Shown: positions 27,277-36,616, counted from the first letter of the stretch. The stretch is 41,680 nt of DNA from Xanthomonas axonopodis (GCF_001304695.1 NZ_JFAQ01000043.1:1-41680), one strand, 5' to 3'. Notes: generated by a model not told the origin, from the letters alone. Program-made: numbers and translations.

Positions 27277-27953
27277 GCGCTCACTCCCATCAGGTAAGGC
27301 GTTAGCTCCACGCCCGGGCGCGCAGACTGCGGATGCGGCGCCTGTCGCTCCAGCAAACAGGCATGGCCGGCGGCAACGTCGCCGCATACCACCTGCGGGT
27401 GCTTGGCGTAGTAACTGCCCCAGTCGGTGTCATCGTCGCGAAGGCGCGACTGCAGGGCTGGTGCCAGCACCAGCGGCCGAAGCTGCAGCCGGTCGAAGGT
27501 ATTGCGCAGGCCCCGGGTCGCGGCGAACAACACCCAGCGCACGCCGGCGTTGTGCAGCGCATGGGTCATCTGCGGAATCAGTGCGCGCGCGCTGCCGGAG
27601 CTGATCGCCGCGAAGTTGCCCACCTCGGCCAGGCCAGCGCGTGACACCGGGGCCGCCATGCGGGCCGCCAGCGCCGACTCGGCAGGCTCATCGAGATATT
27701 GCTCAACGAACAAGCCGCCAGCGCTGCCGAGCCGCATGCCCACTGCCGCCATCAGTGCGCCACCAGCATCGCGGTAGACCAGCAACTGCGGCAGGAAGCT
27801 GTGCAGCTGCGCGCCGTAGCGCCGCAGATAGACCGCCGCGATAAAGCGCTCCACCTCCTGGCGCTGCGGGTGCCCCGCCTCGACCAGGCTGGCACTGGCA
27901 AAGCCGTGGCGGGAATACGACCTGGAAGGCGTGGAAGTGATCATGCAGCGCAT
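27273..27953 (-). CDS. thermostable hemolysin family protein (GNAT-like fold)
   Basis: The 226-residue protein matches the thermostable hemolysin (delta-VPH) family: EVERFIAAVYLRRYGAQLHSFLPQLLVYRD, GMRLGSAGGLFVEQYLDEP, EVGNFAAISSGSARALIPQM and WVLFAATRGLRNTFDRLQLRP. The family belongs to the acetyltransferase-like clan, and EVGNFA plus the final strand resemble autoinducer-synthase-like or GNAT proteins, so an acyltransferase role is more likely than direct lysis. ATG 27953 or ATG 27944 may start it. It has no signal peptide. It is the first gene of a six-gene operon and overlaps the acyl ligase start (ATGA). It is the only gene of that operon with an intact frame. The 142-base gap to the divergent CoA hydrolase gene must hold both promoters. 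Confidence 0.8.
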   Translation of the reverse strand: MRCMITSTPSRSYSRHGFASASLVEAGHPQRQEVERFIAAVYLRRYGAQLHSFLPQLLVYRDAGGALMAAVGMRLGSAGGLFVEQYLDEPAESALAARMAAPVSRAGLAEVGNFAAISSGSARALIPQMTHALHNAGVRWVLFAATRGLRNTFDRLQLRPLVLAPALQSRLRDDDTDWGSYYAKHPQVVCGDVAAGHACLLERQAPHPQSARPGVELTPYLMGVSA

Positions 27954-28095
27954 GCTCGGCCAGCTCGATTAAGTGACCATGAGCCGTGTGTTATCGAGCT
28001 GTAATGTCTGCAATAGCACTTCGTTGCGCGGCGTCGGGCCCGGCCTGACGGCTGTCGGTGCCTACCCGACAACACTTTCGGCTACGCTTTCGCGC

Positions 28096-30055
28096 ATGAG
28101 CACATATGTCAGTGACTTGAGCACAGCGGTTTCGCACATCCTGCAACGCATCGACGGCCCGCTGCGCATTGGCGCACCGTTGGGCATCGGCAAGCCGCAC
28201 CGTTTGTTGAACGCGCTCTACGCACAGCTCAAGGACACGCCGTCGCGGCCACTGGCGATTTACACGGCTTTATCGCTCAACCCACCCAAGCCAGGTGCCG
28301 GATTGGAGGCGCGCTTTGCCGCACCGTTCATCGCGCGTCATTTCGGCGAGGATTTCCCTCGCCTTGCGTATGTCGACGCCATGCTGCGCGATGCCTTGCC
28401 CGCGCATGTGCAGGTGGAAGAGTTCTACATGCAGTCCGGCGGGCTATTGCATTCCACCCAGGCCCAGGCCGACTACACGAGTCTGAACTACACGCATGCT
28501 GCCGCAGCGGTGGCGCAACGCGCGCCCAATCTGATCGTGCAAAAAGTGGCGCGCGAACCCGGCAGCACGCGGCTGTCGTTGTCGTGCAACAACGACATCA
28601 CCCAGGACACGCTGGATGCGGTGCAGGCACTTGGCTTGCCGCGCCCGATGCTGGTGGCGGAAGTCGATCCACAATTGCCGTGGATGGGAGGCACCGCAGC
28701 GGTAGATGCCGCGTTCTTCGATCTGATCATCGATTTGCCAGGCCCATTCCCGCAGCTGTTCGGCTTGCCGCAGCAGGCGGTGAACAGCGTCGACTACGCC
28801 ATCGGCCTGTATGCCAGTGCCCTGGTGCGCGATGGCGGCACCTTGCAGATTGGCATCGGCACGCTGGCCGATGCACTGAGCCATGCGCTGGTGCTGCGGC
28901 ACACCGACAACGCAACCTATCGCCGCGTGCTGCACGCGCTGAATCCGGCACTGGAGCAGCACCCGGCCGTGCAGGCAAGCGGCGGCCTGGAGCCGTTCGC
29001 CATCGGCTTGTACGGCTGCAGCGAGATGCTCAACGAAGGCTTCAAGCAACTGGTGGACAGTGGCGTGATCCGCCGCAAAGCGCACGACGATCTGCCGCTG
29101 ATGCAGCGCATCAGCGATGGCAGCGCCGATGCGGCCGACCACGCACGCCTGGCCGACGAAGGCCAGTTCCTGCATGGCGCGTTCTATCTCGGCTCGCCTG
29201 CGTTCTATCAATGGTTGCGCGATCTGGATGCACCGACACGCGCGGCGATCGGCATGCGCCGCATCAGCGAGATCAATCAGCTCTACGGCGGCAACGAGAC
29301 GTTAAACCGGTTGAAACGCAAGGATGCACGCTTCTTCAACTCCTGCATGATGGCGACCGCGCTGGGTGCGGCGGTCTCCGACGGGCTGGAAGATGGGCGC
29401 ATCGTGTCCGGGGTCGGCGGGCAGTACAACTTCGTGACAATGGCGCATGCGCTGCCGCAGGCACGTAGCCACCTTGATGCTGCGCGCCACGCGCGAGGCT
29501 GGCGCACACACTGCCAGCCACGTGCGCTGGAATTACGGCCATACCACCATTCCACGCCACCTGCGCGATCTCTACATCACCGAATACGGCATCGCCGATC
29601 TACGCCACAAGACCGATCAGGACTGCGTGCTGGAAATGGCCGCCATCTGCGATGCCCGCTTCCAGGATGAACTGCTTGCCCAGGCGAAACGGTCGCGCAA
29701 GCTGCGTGCCGCGCCGGAATTGCCCCTTCGCGCGCAGCGCAACACACCACAGGCACTGGAACAGGCGCTGGCGCCGTTTCGACGCGACGGCAGCTTGCCC
29801 GACTACCCGCTCGGCAGCGACTTCACCGAGATCGAACAGCGTCTGCTGCCCGCACTGGGCTGGATCAAAACCGCAACCGCCAGCACTGGCGGCAAAATCG
29901 CCACGGTGGGGCGTGCACTGCTCAAGCGCGAAGCATCCGGTGCCGATGATGTTGCCTGCCTGCAACGCATGGCACTCGATGCGCCAAAGAGCCTTGGCGA
30001 TCGCCTGCAGGCGCGGCTGCTGACCTATGCACTGCGGCAGACCGCCGCTTCATAA
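28096..30055 (+). pseudogene. acetyl-CoA hydrolase/transferase family protein, one frameshift
   Basis: The restored protein is about 652 residues. It has the CoA-transferase family layout: an N-terminal half with LRIGAPLGIGKPHRLLNALY and QVEEFYMQSGGLL, then DGGTLQIGIGTLADALSHAL, LYGGNETLNRLKRKDARFFN and GVGGQYNFVTMAHALPQARS. The C-terminal domain has RWNYGHTTIPRHLRD and LYITEYGIADLRHKTDQDCV. The frame breaks at about 29468-29470: ARS-TLMLRATREAG requires one C fewer in AGCC. The one-base insertion removes the last 200 residues, where much of the C-terminal CoA-transferase domain lies. ATG 28096 (MSTYVSDLS) is preferred to the upstream GTG 27973. Members hydrolyse acyl-CoA or exchange CoA. It is divergent from the hemolysin-ligase operon and may serve it. 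Confidence 0.87.
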
Positions 30056-30243
30056 ACTTCGCGATTTGCAAACGACACGAACACACGGCGACAAGCACTG
30101 ACGCATCACGGACACACAGCGGAAAGATGTGCGTCAAACTGGGCCGGGATGATGGCGACCTCGTCTCTTTCCGGCTGTGCTGCATGCATCTTTTTCGCGC
30201 GTTTACTGCTGTCACGTCAGGGATCAATCGCAAAACGAAGTTG

Positions 30244-31359
30244 ATGCGCGCAAAGCGAAGAAAGACGCGGCGTAGCGCCATCTTCGCCGCGTTGTTGCTG
30301 AGCAGTCTCGTCGCGCAAGCCGCGCCGCGCCTGACCGACCTGCAGTACATCGGCAGCCACAACAGCTACCACGCCGGCTTTGCGCCCAGCGAAGCGGCGT
30401 TGTTGAAACAACTGGACCCGGCGCTGTTTGCCGCACTGGATTACCGCCATCCCGCCTTGACGCAGCAACTTGACGATGGCGTGCGCCAACTCGAACTGGA
30501 CGTCTTCGCCGATGCACAGGGCGGGCGCTACGTACACCCGGCCATCGTTACGCAGATTGCCAAGGCAGGTCTGCCGACCGCCCCGGCGAGCGCGCCCACC
30601 GGAGTGATGGACCGACCCGGCTTCAAGGTCATGCACGTGCAGGATCTGGACCAGCGCAGCAACTGCCAACCCTTGATTGCCTGCCTGCACGAAATCCGCA
30701 CCTGGTCGAGGCAGCACCCCGGCCACGTGCCCATCTTCATCCTGCTCGAAACCAAGCAGGCACCGATCCAGCTGGCGTTTCCCACCGTGCAACCTGAACC
30801 CTTCGATGCAAAGGCGATGGACGCGCTGGATGCCGAATTGCGCTCGGTCTTCCAACCCGGCGAATACATCAGTCCCGATCAAGTGCGGGGCCGCGCGCCT
30901 ACGCTCAATGCGGGCGTACTCGCGCATGGCTGGCCGTCGTTGGCCCAGGCGCGGGGCAAGGTCGTGTTTCTGCTCGACCAACGCGCTGCCAGCGCCAGCT
31001 ACCTGCCCGGCCACCCATCCCTGCGCGGCCGGGTGTGTTTCACCAACGCGGTGCCCGGCGAAGACGATGCGGCTTTCGTCGAACGCAACGACGGCCCTGC
31101 CGATGACATCACCAAGCTGGTCAAGGCCGGCTACCTGGTGCGCACACGTACCGATGCGAATTTGAAGGAAGCGCAGCACAACGACACCGCCCGGCGCGAC
31201 GCCATGCTGGCCAGCGGCGCGCAATTGCTCAGTACGGACTTTCCGATCAACGAGCCGGCCGATAACGGCTACGTGGTGCGCTTCGATGGCGATGCGGTGG
31301 CGCGTTGCAATCCGCAGCGACCAGATGTGGGCTGCGACAGCATCGACCTGCACCACTAA
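30244..31359 (+). CDS. secreted Ca2+-dependent phosphoinositide-type phospholipase C
   Basis: The 371-residue precursor has a twin-basic N-terminus and signal peptide (MRAKRRKTRRSAIFAALLLSSLVAQA). The catalytic core shows LQYIGSHNSYHAGF (first catalytic His), QLELDVFADAQGG (metal-binding E and D) and VMHVQDLDQRSNCQPL (second His), as in PI-PLC X-domain-like folds; the family is the Ca2+-dependent phosphoinositide-specific PLC group. Later TRTDANLKEAQHNDTARRDAML and GAQLLSTDFPIN close the barrel. It would cleave inositol phospholipids, which are host and not bacterial lipids, so it may act on plant membranes. ATG 30244 is used, with TTG 30241 adjacent. A weak hairpin separates it from the TonB-dependent receptor gene. 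Confidence 0.88.
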   Translation: MRAKRRKTRRSAIFAALLLSSLVAQAAPRLTDLQYIGSHNSYHAGFAPSEAALLKQLDPALFAALDYRHPALTQQLDDGVRQLELDVFADAQGGRYVHPAIVTQIAKAGLPTAPASAPTGVMDRPGFKVMHVQDLDQRSNCQPLIACLHEIRTWSRQHPGHVPIFILLETKQAPIQLAFPTVQPEPFDAKAMDALDAELRSVFQPGEYISPDQVRGRAPTLNAGVLAHGWPSLAQARGKVVFLLDQRAASASYLPGHPSLRGRVCFTNAVPGEDDAAFVERNDGPADDITKLVKAGYLVRTRTDANLKEAQHNDTARRDAMLASGAQLLSTDFPINEPADNGYVVRFDGDAVARCNPQRPDVGCDSIDLHH

Positions 31360-31424
31360 GGGCAGCGCACGCGGCCCTACGCATCAGCCCTGTCGCAATG
31401 GAAGCGTCGGCGATCCATGACCGT

Positions 31425-31454
31425 GCCCGCTGACCGGACGCGGGCTTTCCTTCC
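31425..31454 (+). terminator. weak hairpin with T-rich tail between phospholipase and receptor genes
   Basis: GCCCGC pairs with GCGGGC across 9 bases and is followed by TTTCCTTCC. It lies 66 bases after the phospholipase stop and 22 before the receptor start. It may terminate or attenuate read-through. Confidence 0.45.
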
Positions 31455-31475
31455 CCCATCACGCGAGCCCCCAAG

Positions 31476-34190
31476 ATGCAGTTTTCCCGCTCCTTCAATC
31501 GTTTGAGCTGCGCCATTGCCGCGGTGCTTTGCGCACCATCGCTTGCGTGCGCTGCAGAGATGACCACCACCACGTTGGACTCGGTCAACGTGCAAGCCAC
31601 GCAGGCCGCGGCGCCGGGCTCGCTCAACGAGCAGCGCCTGTCCAATAGCGTCAACAGCGTGATGAGCAAGCAGCAGATCGATGCAATCCCCTCCGGCGGC
31701 ATTGCCGATGTGGTGGCGCACATGCCGGGGTTGTCGTCCTACAGCGACATGCATCTTGGCCAGGCCACCACCGGCGAGAACGCCTACGTCAGCATCCGCG
31801 GCATGGACGCCAGCTATAACGCATACACGCTCAACGGGTTCGGCATGCCGGAAACCGACTCCTCGACACGCGCCATCTCCTTGAACATGCTGGCACCGTT
31901 CGGCATCCAGTCGGTGCAGGTTTCTAAATCGCCAACGCCCGACATGCCCGGCGATGCCATCGGCGGCGCGATCGACATGCGCACGCCGAATGCATTCGAT
32001 TTCGACCGTGATGTGTACGCCAAGAGCACCGCGCAAGGCCAGTTCAACGCATTGGCCAACCATCTGGGCGGCAAGGACAGCGGCGGTACCTTCCAGCAGG
32101 AGCTGGCCTGGAAGTTCGGGGAAGGCGATGCCTTCGGCATCTACGCATCGGCCTATTACGGCAAGAACAACAACATGGCGCAGGCCCCGGCGCCCAACAG
32201 CAAATACGTGCCCGCCGACCCTGCGCTCGCCGCAGCCACCGATTTGCGCGATGTCGGCCCGTTGATCAGCACGCGCTACAAGTACAGCGTGTACGCCAGC
32301 CAGATCGAACGCTATGGCGGCAACCTGTCGCTGGATTGGCAAGGCGAGAGCAGCGCGCTGTATGCGCGTGCCATCTACGGCAGCTATGGCGTCACCGGCA
32401 CGCAGGACCAGTCCAGTGCGCGCCTGGAGACCTATCGCAATCGGCCCACGGCGGTGCGCGGCGGCTACTTCAACACGCACGATATCGACGAGACCCTGGC
32501 CACGGTGCAGTTGGGTGGGCAGACCACACTCGACCGCTTGCACCTCGACTACGGCACCTCGTTCGGCCGCGGCACCCGCAGCCGGCCGGATTACGTATCC
32601 GCCAGCCTGTATGGGTTTACCCGGGGCAGCTTCGCCTTCGACCTCAGCGACCCCACCTACCCGAGCATCGGCCCAAGCTCGCCGGCGTTGAAGGACTTCT
32701 TCTACAACCTGGATTCTTCGCTGCTGTGGAAGGTGCAGGGCCACGACGCCGGCAGCCACGATAACCGCTTCAACGCGCATACCGATATCGCGTACCAGGT
32801 CGATGGCGCTGTGCTGGACAGCGTCAAGCTTGGCCTGTCGGCCGATCACTCCGAGCGCGACGCCTATGATCACCCCTTCTTCCACAAGGATGGCAACTTC
32901 GTCACCAATGGCCCGTATTTTGGCGGCCCGAACTACGCATTCCCCACCGCCGGTGGCCCGCAGCTCAGTGCAATTCCCGGCCGCATCACTTACAACGCAT
33001 TCGATGGTCACTACGCGGGGCCGTTCAAACTGCTGGATCGCGGCTGGATGCGCGCGCAGGCGCTGCCTTACAAATACGTCGACGATCCGAACGGCGCAGG
33101 CATCTATACCGCCAACGACTACAACGCCAACACCACCTCCAGCACCGAGGCGATCTATTCGGGTTATGCGATGGCCGCGCTGCATCTCGGCAAGGTGAGC
33201 ATCCTGCCCGGCGTGCGTTACGAACTGACCCAGTATTCGGCCGATTCCTGGCAATCCAGCGGGAATGGCAGCACCGGCAGTTTCGTCGGCAGCGGCAGTA
33301 CCTACGGCAAGTTCCTGCCCGGCATCAGCGTCAACTATCGGCCGGACGATCTCACCGTGTATCGCGCATCGTTGCGCCGCAGTTTCAGCCGCCCGGCGTT
33401 CGGGCTGATTTCCGGCGAGACGGTGTATTCGATCGACGACACCCAGAAGGTAGTCGGCATCTCCAAGCCCAACCCCAACCTGCAGGCGAGCACCGCCGAC
33501 AACGCCGACCTGTCTGCCGAGTTCTACGACCACGAGGGCGGCGTGCTCAGCGCCTCGACGTACTACAAGCGCATCAATGGGTTCATCTATACCTCGCAAT
33601 CGGCCACCAGCAACGACAGCACCCTGGGCGGCCTGGTGCCAACCGGCACCACCTTCGAAAACGGCGTGCCGGTGACCATGCCGCAGAACGGCGGCACCGC
33701 AAAGCTCTATGGGCTGGAGTTGGCAGCGAGCAAGCGGCTGCACCAATTGCCCGGCCTCTGGAGCAATTTCGGCGTCACCGCCAACCTCACGCTGCAGCAC
33801 AGCCAGGCAGATAGCAAACGCCGAGACCAGCCGGAAACGACCTGGCTGCCGCGCGCACCGGAGCGCATCTACAACCTGGATCTGTTCTACGACGACACGC
33901 ACCTGCGCACGGACCTGAGCTACAACTACACCGGCCTGCAACTGCTGGGTCTCACCACCGACCGCCTCAATTACTACCTGCAGCCGGTGAAGTCGCTGGA
34001 TTTTAACGCGACCTATCACCTGCCGCACCATATCGATGTCGGCGTGTCGGCAAAGAACCTGCTCAATGCCGCCACGTTCTACGAAACGCAGGGCAAGTCC
34101 AAGCGCTACATGGCCTACGATCCCGGCGCCGACGGTGCCTATGTGCAAACCGGGCGCACCTACATGCTGACCTTGGGCTACACGTACTGA
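31476..34190 (+). CDS. TonB-dependent outer-membrane receptor
   Basis: The 904-residue protein is intact. The signal peptide ends at about residue 26 (SLACA). A TonB-box-like TLDSVNVQATQ comes next, then the plug: SNSVNSVMSKQQIDAIPSGG, IADVVAHMPGLSSY, VSIRGMDASYNAYTLNG and GIQSVQVSKSPTPDMPGDAI. The rest is a 22-strand barrel ending in RTYMLTLGYTY with an aromatic C-terminus. The plug sequence resembles the large xanthomonad TonB-dependent transporters for carbohydrates and plant compounds more than siderophore receptors, and the length is at the upper end. The ligand cannot be read from the sequence. It follows the phospholipase gene by 116 bases on the same strand, which suggests uptake of a product of lipid or phosphoinositide breakdown; this is inference. 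Confidence 0.92.
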   Translation: MQFSRSFNRLSCAIAAVLCAPSLACAAEMTTTTLDSVNVQATQAAAPGSLNEQRLSNSVNSVMSKQQIDAIPSGGIADVVAHMPGLSSYSDMHLGQATTGENAYVSIRGMDASYNAYTLNGFGMPETDSSTRAISLNMLAPFGIQSVQVSKSPTPDMPGDAIGGAIDMRTPNAFDFDRDVYAKSTAQGQFNALANHLGGKDSGGTFQQELAWKFGEGDAFGIYASAYYGKNNNMAQAPAPNSKYVPADPALAAATDLRDVGPLISTRYKYSVYASQIERYGGNLSLDWQGESSALYARAIYGSYGVTGTQDQSSARLETYRNRPTAVRGGYFNTHDIDETLATVQLGGQTTLDRLHLDYGTSFGRGTRSRPDYVSASLYGFTRGSFAFDLSDPTYPSIGPSSPALKDFFYNLDSSLLWKVQGHDAGSHDNRFNAHTDIAYQVDGAVLDSVKLGLSADHSERDAYDHPFFHKDGNFVTNGPYFGGPNYAFPTAGGPQLSAIPGRITYNAFDGHYAGPFKLLDRGWMRAQALPYKYVDDPNGAGIYTANDYNANTTSSTEAIYSGYAMAALHLGKVSILPGVRYELTQYSADSWQSSGNGSTGSFVGSGSTYGKFLPGISVNYRPDDLTVYRASLRRSFSRPAFGLISGETVYSIDDTQKVVGISKPNPNLQASTADNADLSAEFYDHEGGVLSASTYYKRINGFIYTSQSATSNDSTLGGLVPTGTTFENGVPVTMPQNGGTAKLYGLELAASKRLHQLPGLWSNFGVTANLTLQHSQADSKRRDQPETTWLPRAPERIYNLDLFYDDTHLRTDLSYNYTGLQLLGLTTDRLNYYLQPVKSLDFNATYHLPHHIDVGVSAKNLLNAATFYETQGKSKRYMAYDPGADGAYVQTGRTYMLTLGYTY

Positions 34191-34330
34191 TCGACAGCGG
34201 CATGCACGCTGCAGCGGCGATCTTCCATCGGAAAGTACACCGCTGCGGCCACCGCCTACGTGCTACTTGGCGGCTGGCGCAGCGCCGTTGCGCGATACGC
34301 GATTGCACCACCGCCGCATCATGGCGCCGC

Positions 34331-34348
34331 GGTATCGGTATCGGTATC
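34331..34348 (+). repeat. three copies of GGTATC in the leader of the L,D-transpeptidase gene
   Basis: GGTATC is repeated three times in a row. It lies about 150 bases before the start codon at 34500. The remaining part of 34191-34499 has no gene or clear terminator. Confidence 0.6.
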
Positions 34349-34499
34349 GGCACGTGAGGCTCCATCACAACGGTGTGCTGCGTCAGTCGATTGCGCCGGC
34401 AACAATGGCCACAGCAATGACGCATCGCATCGTTTGCCAGTTAGTACCGGTGCAGCGATTTCACGCAGAAAACGCAGGCGGCTGCGGCAAGGTGCTCGC

Positions 34500-35507
34500 A
34501 TGCCTCTTTCGGACCTGCCCATGCCACTACGCCCCTACGCTCGCGCCCGCTTGCTTGCCCTTGCATTGGGCACCTCCTTGTCTGCGCTGGCGCAAGCGCA
34601 GCAGCCCGCGCCCGCCGCTGCGCCTGCATCGGCCACGGCTCACGCGGCCAAGGTTGTCCCCACCGGAGCGCGCTCGGATCTGCACGCGCAGGTATTGCTG
34701 GATCGCGCGCATTTTTCGCCGGGGCAGATCGACGGCGAGCGCGGGTCCAATCAGAAGCGCGCAGTGTCCGGCTTCCAGGCCGCCCACAACATCAAGGCCA
34801 CCGGCGAGCTGGATGACGCCACCTGGCAAGCCTTGCAGGCCGACACCACGCCGGCGCTGGTGCAGTACACGCTCACCGATGCCGATGTCGCCGGCCCGTT
34901 CCAACCCATTCCCAAAGGACCTGCCGAGCAGGCCAAGCTGACTGCGCTCGGCTACGCCTCCGTCGATGAAGCCCTGGGCGAACGTTTCCACGCAGACCCC
35001 GCGCTGCTGCGCCAACTCAATCCTGGCGTGGATCTGAGCAAGGCCGGCAGCGTGATCCAGGTACCCAACATCGACGGCGTACCGCTCCTGGCCAAGCCGG
35101 CCAAGCTGGTGGTGGATAAATCCGATTCGACGCTGCGGCTATTCGACGCCGACGGCAAGGTCTACGCGCAATTCCCGGTCTCTTCCGGCAGCAAGCACGA
35201 CCCGCTGCCGATTGGCCGTTGGAAAATTCTCGGCATCGCGCGCGACCCGGTGTTCAATTACAACCCCAAGCTGTTCTGGGACGCGAAAAAGGGCGAGCAC
35301 AAGGCCACCTTGCCCGCGGGCCCGAACAATCCGGTCGGCCGCGTCTGGATCGATCTGTCCAAACCGCATTACGGCTTGCATGGCACACCAGAACCCGGCC
35401 ACGTCGGCAAGACCGAATCGCATGGCTGTGTGCGTCTGACCAACTGGGACGTGGTCAACCTCGCCAGCGTGGTGGGCCCGTCGGTACCGGTGGTGATGCA
35501 GGAATAA
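34500..35507 (+). CDS. L,D-transpeptidase (YkuD) with a peptidoglycan-binding domain
   Basis: The 335-residue precursor has a signal peptide ([33 protein letters not shown]; cut near residue 33) and an Ala/Pro linker. A PG-binding_1-like helical domain spans about 60-115 ([40 protein letters not shown]). A LysM-like segment follows, [18 protein letters not shown]. The YkuD domain begins [18 protein letters not shown] and has the catalytic motif [20 protein letters not shown] (His, then SHGC-R with nucleophilic Cys). It cross-links meso-DAP residues or anchors lipoproteins in the periplasm. ATG 34500 is preferred because AAGG lies 8 bases upstream; ATG 34521 is the alternative. It is 2 bases from the M23 gene. 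Confidence 0.9.
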   Translation: MPLSDLPMPLRPYARARLLALALGTSLSALAQAQQPAPAAAPASATAHAAKVVPTGARSDLHAQVLLDRAHFSPGQIDGERGSNQKRAVSGFQAAHNIKATGELDDATWQALQADTTPALVQYTLTDADVAGPFQPIPKGPAEQAKLTALGYASVDEALGERFHADPALLRQLNPGVDLSKAGSVIQVPNIDGVPLLAKPAKLVVDKSDSTLRLFDADGKVYAQFPVSSGSKHDPLPIGRWKILGIARDPVFNYNPKLFWDAKKGEHKATLPAGPNNPVGRVWIDLSKPHYGLHGTPEPGHVGKTESHGCVRLTNWDVVNLASVVGPSVPVVMQE

Positions 35508-35509
35508 AC

Positions 35510-36229
35510 ATGAAACTGCTGATGACCTTGGTGGTGGGCGTTTTGCTGGGTGCAGCCGGCTACTGGTGGCTGGAACGCACCGCGCCGGAAGCGAAAATAG
35601 AGCCGTCATCCGGCGCTGCACCCATCGCAGCAGACCGCAACGCAGCGAGTGCCGCGCCGGTGGCGGCTTCGGCACCAGCGGCCGCGACGGCACCGATGGT
35701 TGCCTCAGCACCCGTCGCCGATGCCGCGCCCGCGAGCATGCCTGTCGCCACCAACCTAGCGCAGTCGCCCGACACTGCGACGCAGGGCAGCGGCTTGCTG
35801 ATTCCGGTGCAGGGCATCGGCGCCGGCCAGCTGCAGGACACCTTCACCGATGCGCGCAGCGAGGGCCGCGTGCACGATGCCATCGACATCCTCGCTCCCA
35901 CCGGCACACCGGTTGTGGCAGTTGCCGACGGCATGGTGGAGAAACTGTTCACCAGCGACCGGGGCGGCCTGACCGTCTACCAGTTCGAACCCAGCGGCAA
36001 ATATTGCTATTACTACGCGCATCTGGAGCGCTATGCCGACGGCCTGGCGGAGAAACAATCCATCAAGCGCGGCCAGGTCATCGGCTATGTCGGCAGCACC
36101 GGCAACGCGAATCCCGCCGCACCGCATCTGCACTTCGAGATCCATCGGCTGGGGCCGGAAAAACAGTGGTGGAAGGGCGAGGCGCTCAATCCCTATCGGG
36201 TGTTGCACGGGGACCAGCTCCTGCAGTGA
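35510..36229 (+). CDS. M23 (LytM) family metallopeptidase, membrane anchored
   Basis: The 239-residue protein has an N-terminal signal-anchor helix (MKLLMTLVVGVLLGAAGYWWL), an Ala/Pro-rich linker of about 65 residues, and the LytM domain: EGRVHDAIDILAPTGTPVVAVADG (H-x3-D metal ligands), YYYAHLERY and AAPHLHFEIHRLG (HxH). All four zinc-site residues are present, so the enzyme should be an active endopeptidase that cuts peptidoglycan cross-links. ATG 35510 is 3 bases after the L,D-transpeptidase stop, with AGGAATAA as weak ribosome binding site; the two are surely co-transcribed. They form a cutting and cross-linking pair for cell wall remodelling. Confidence 0.92.
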   Translation: MKLLMTLVVGVLLGAAGYWWLERTAPEAKIEPSSGAAPIAADRNAASAAPVAASAPAAATAPMVASAPVADAAPASMPVATNLAQSPDTATQGSGLLIPVQGIGAGQLQDTFTDARSEGRVHDAIDILAPTGTPVVAVADGMVEKLFTSDRGGLTVYQFEPSGKYCYYYAHLERYADGLAEKQSIKRGQVIGYVGSTGNANPAAPHLHFEIHRLGPEKQWWKGEALNPYRVLHGDQLLQ

Positions 36230-36264
36230 AGTGGTCGCTCAAATGGGTCTCGCTAAGGCCTGCG

Positions 36265-36365
36265 TCTTGTGCAAGCACCGCCACCGGCCGCAACGCGTGC
36301 GCGCCTTCATGGACTGGGCGGCAGAGGTGACGGCGCCGCATCTGCAACTGTTGCTTTCGCAATAA
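36265..36365 (+). pseudogene. remnant of a LysR-type regulator, C-terminal tail only
   Basis: In one frame the sequence reads VLCKHRHRPQRVRAFMDWAA followed by EVTAPHLQ and a TAA at 36363. This is the end of the LysR substrate-binding domain (typically H/L-P-x-R-x-R-x-F-[VI]-D-[WF]). No helix-turn-helix domain or other LysR part lies upstream; the M23 gene ends at 36229. So it is a leftover of a deletion. Frame open from 36033, but only the last 30 or so codons look like LysR. The following 36366-36614 shows nothing I recognise. Confidence 0.65.
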
Positions 36366-36616
36366 GCAGCGCGCACATCAGCGCAGCGTGCCGCGCGCAT
36401 GGGCAGTCACGCACAGCGACTCGGCATTGCGTATTTCGCAGCATATTTGTGCCGTTGATGGCCGGCACACGGCCTGCTGTTGTATCGATGGCACAGCAGC
36501 TGCCTCACGACAATCGGCATCCCAATGCCTGGCATGCCACGATCACGCAATCAGCGCGGCTGACGCACGTCCTGCGCGGCAGTGCACTCCTGCAATCGGC
36601 TGCAAGTCGAAGCCCC

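Noticed and set aside
31377-34148. Minus-strand open frame of 923 codons opposite the TonB-dependent receptor
   Set aside because: It mirrors the receptor gene, has no family motif or signal, and arises from high GC at third positions.
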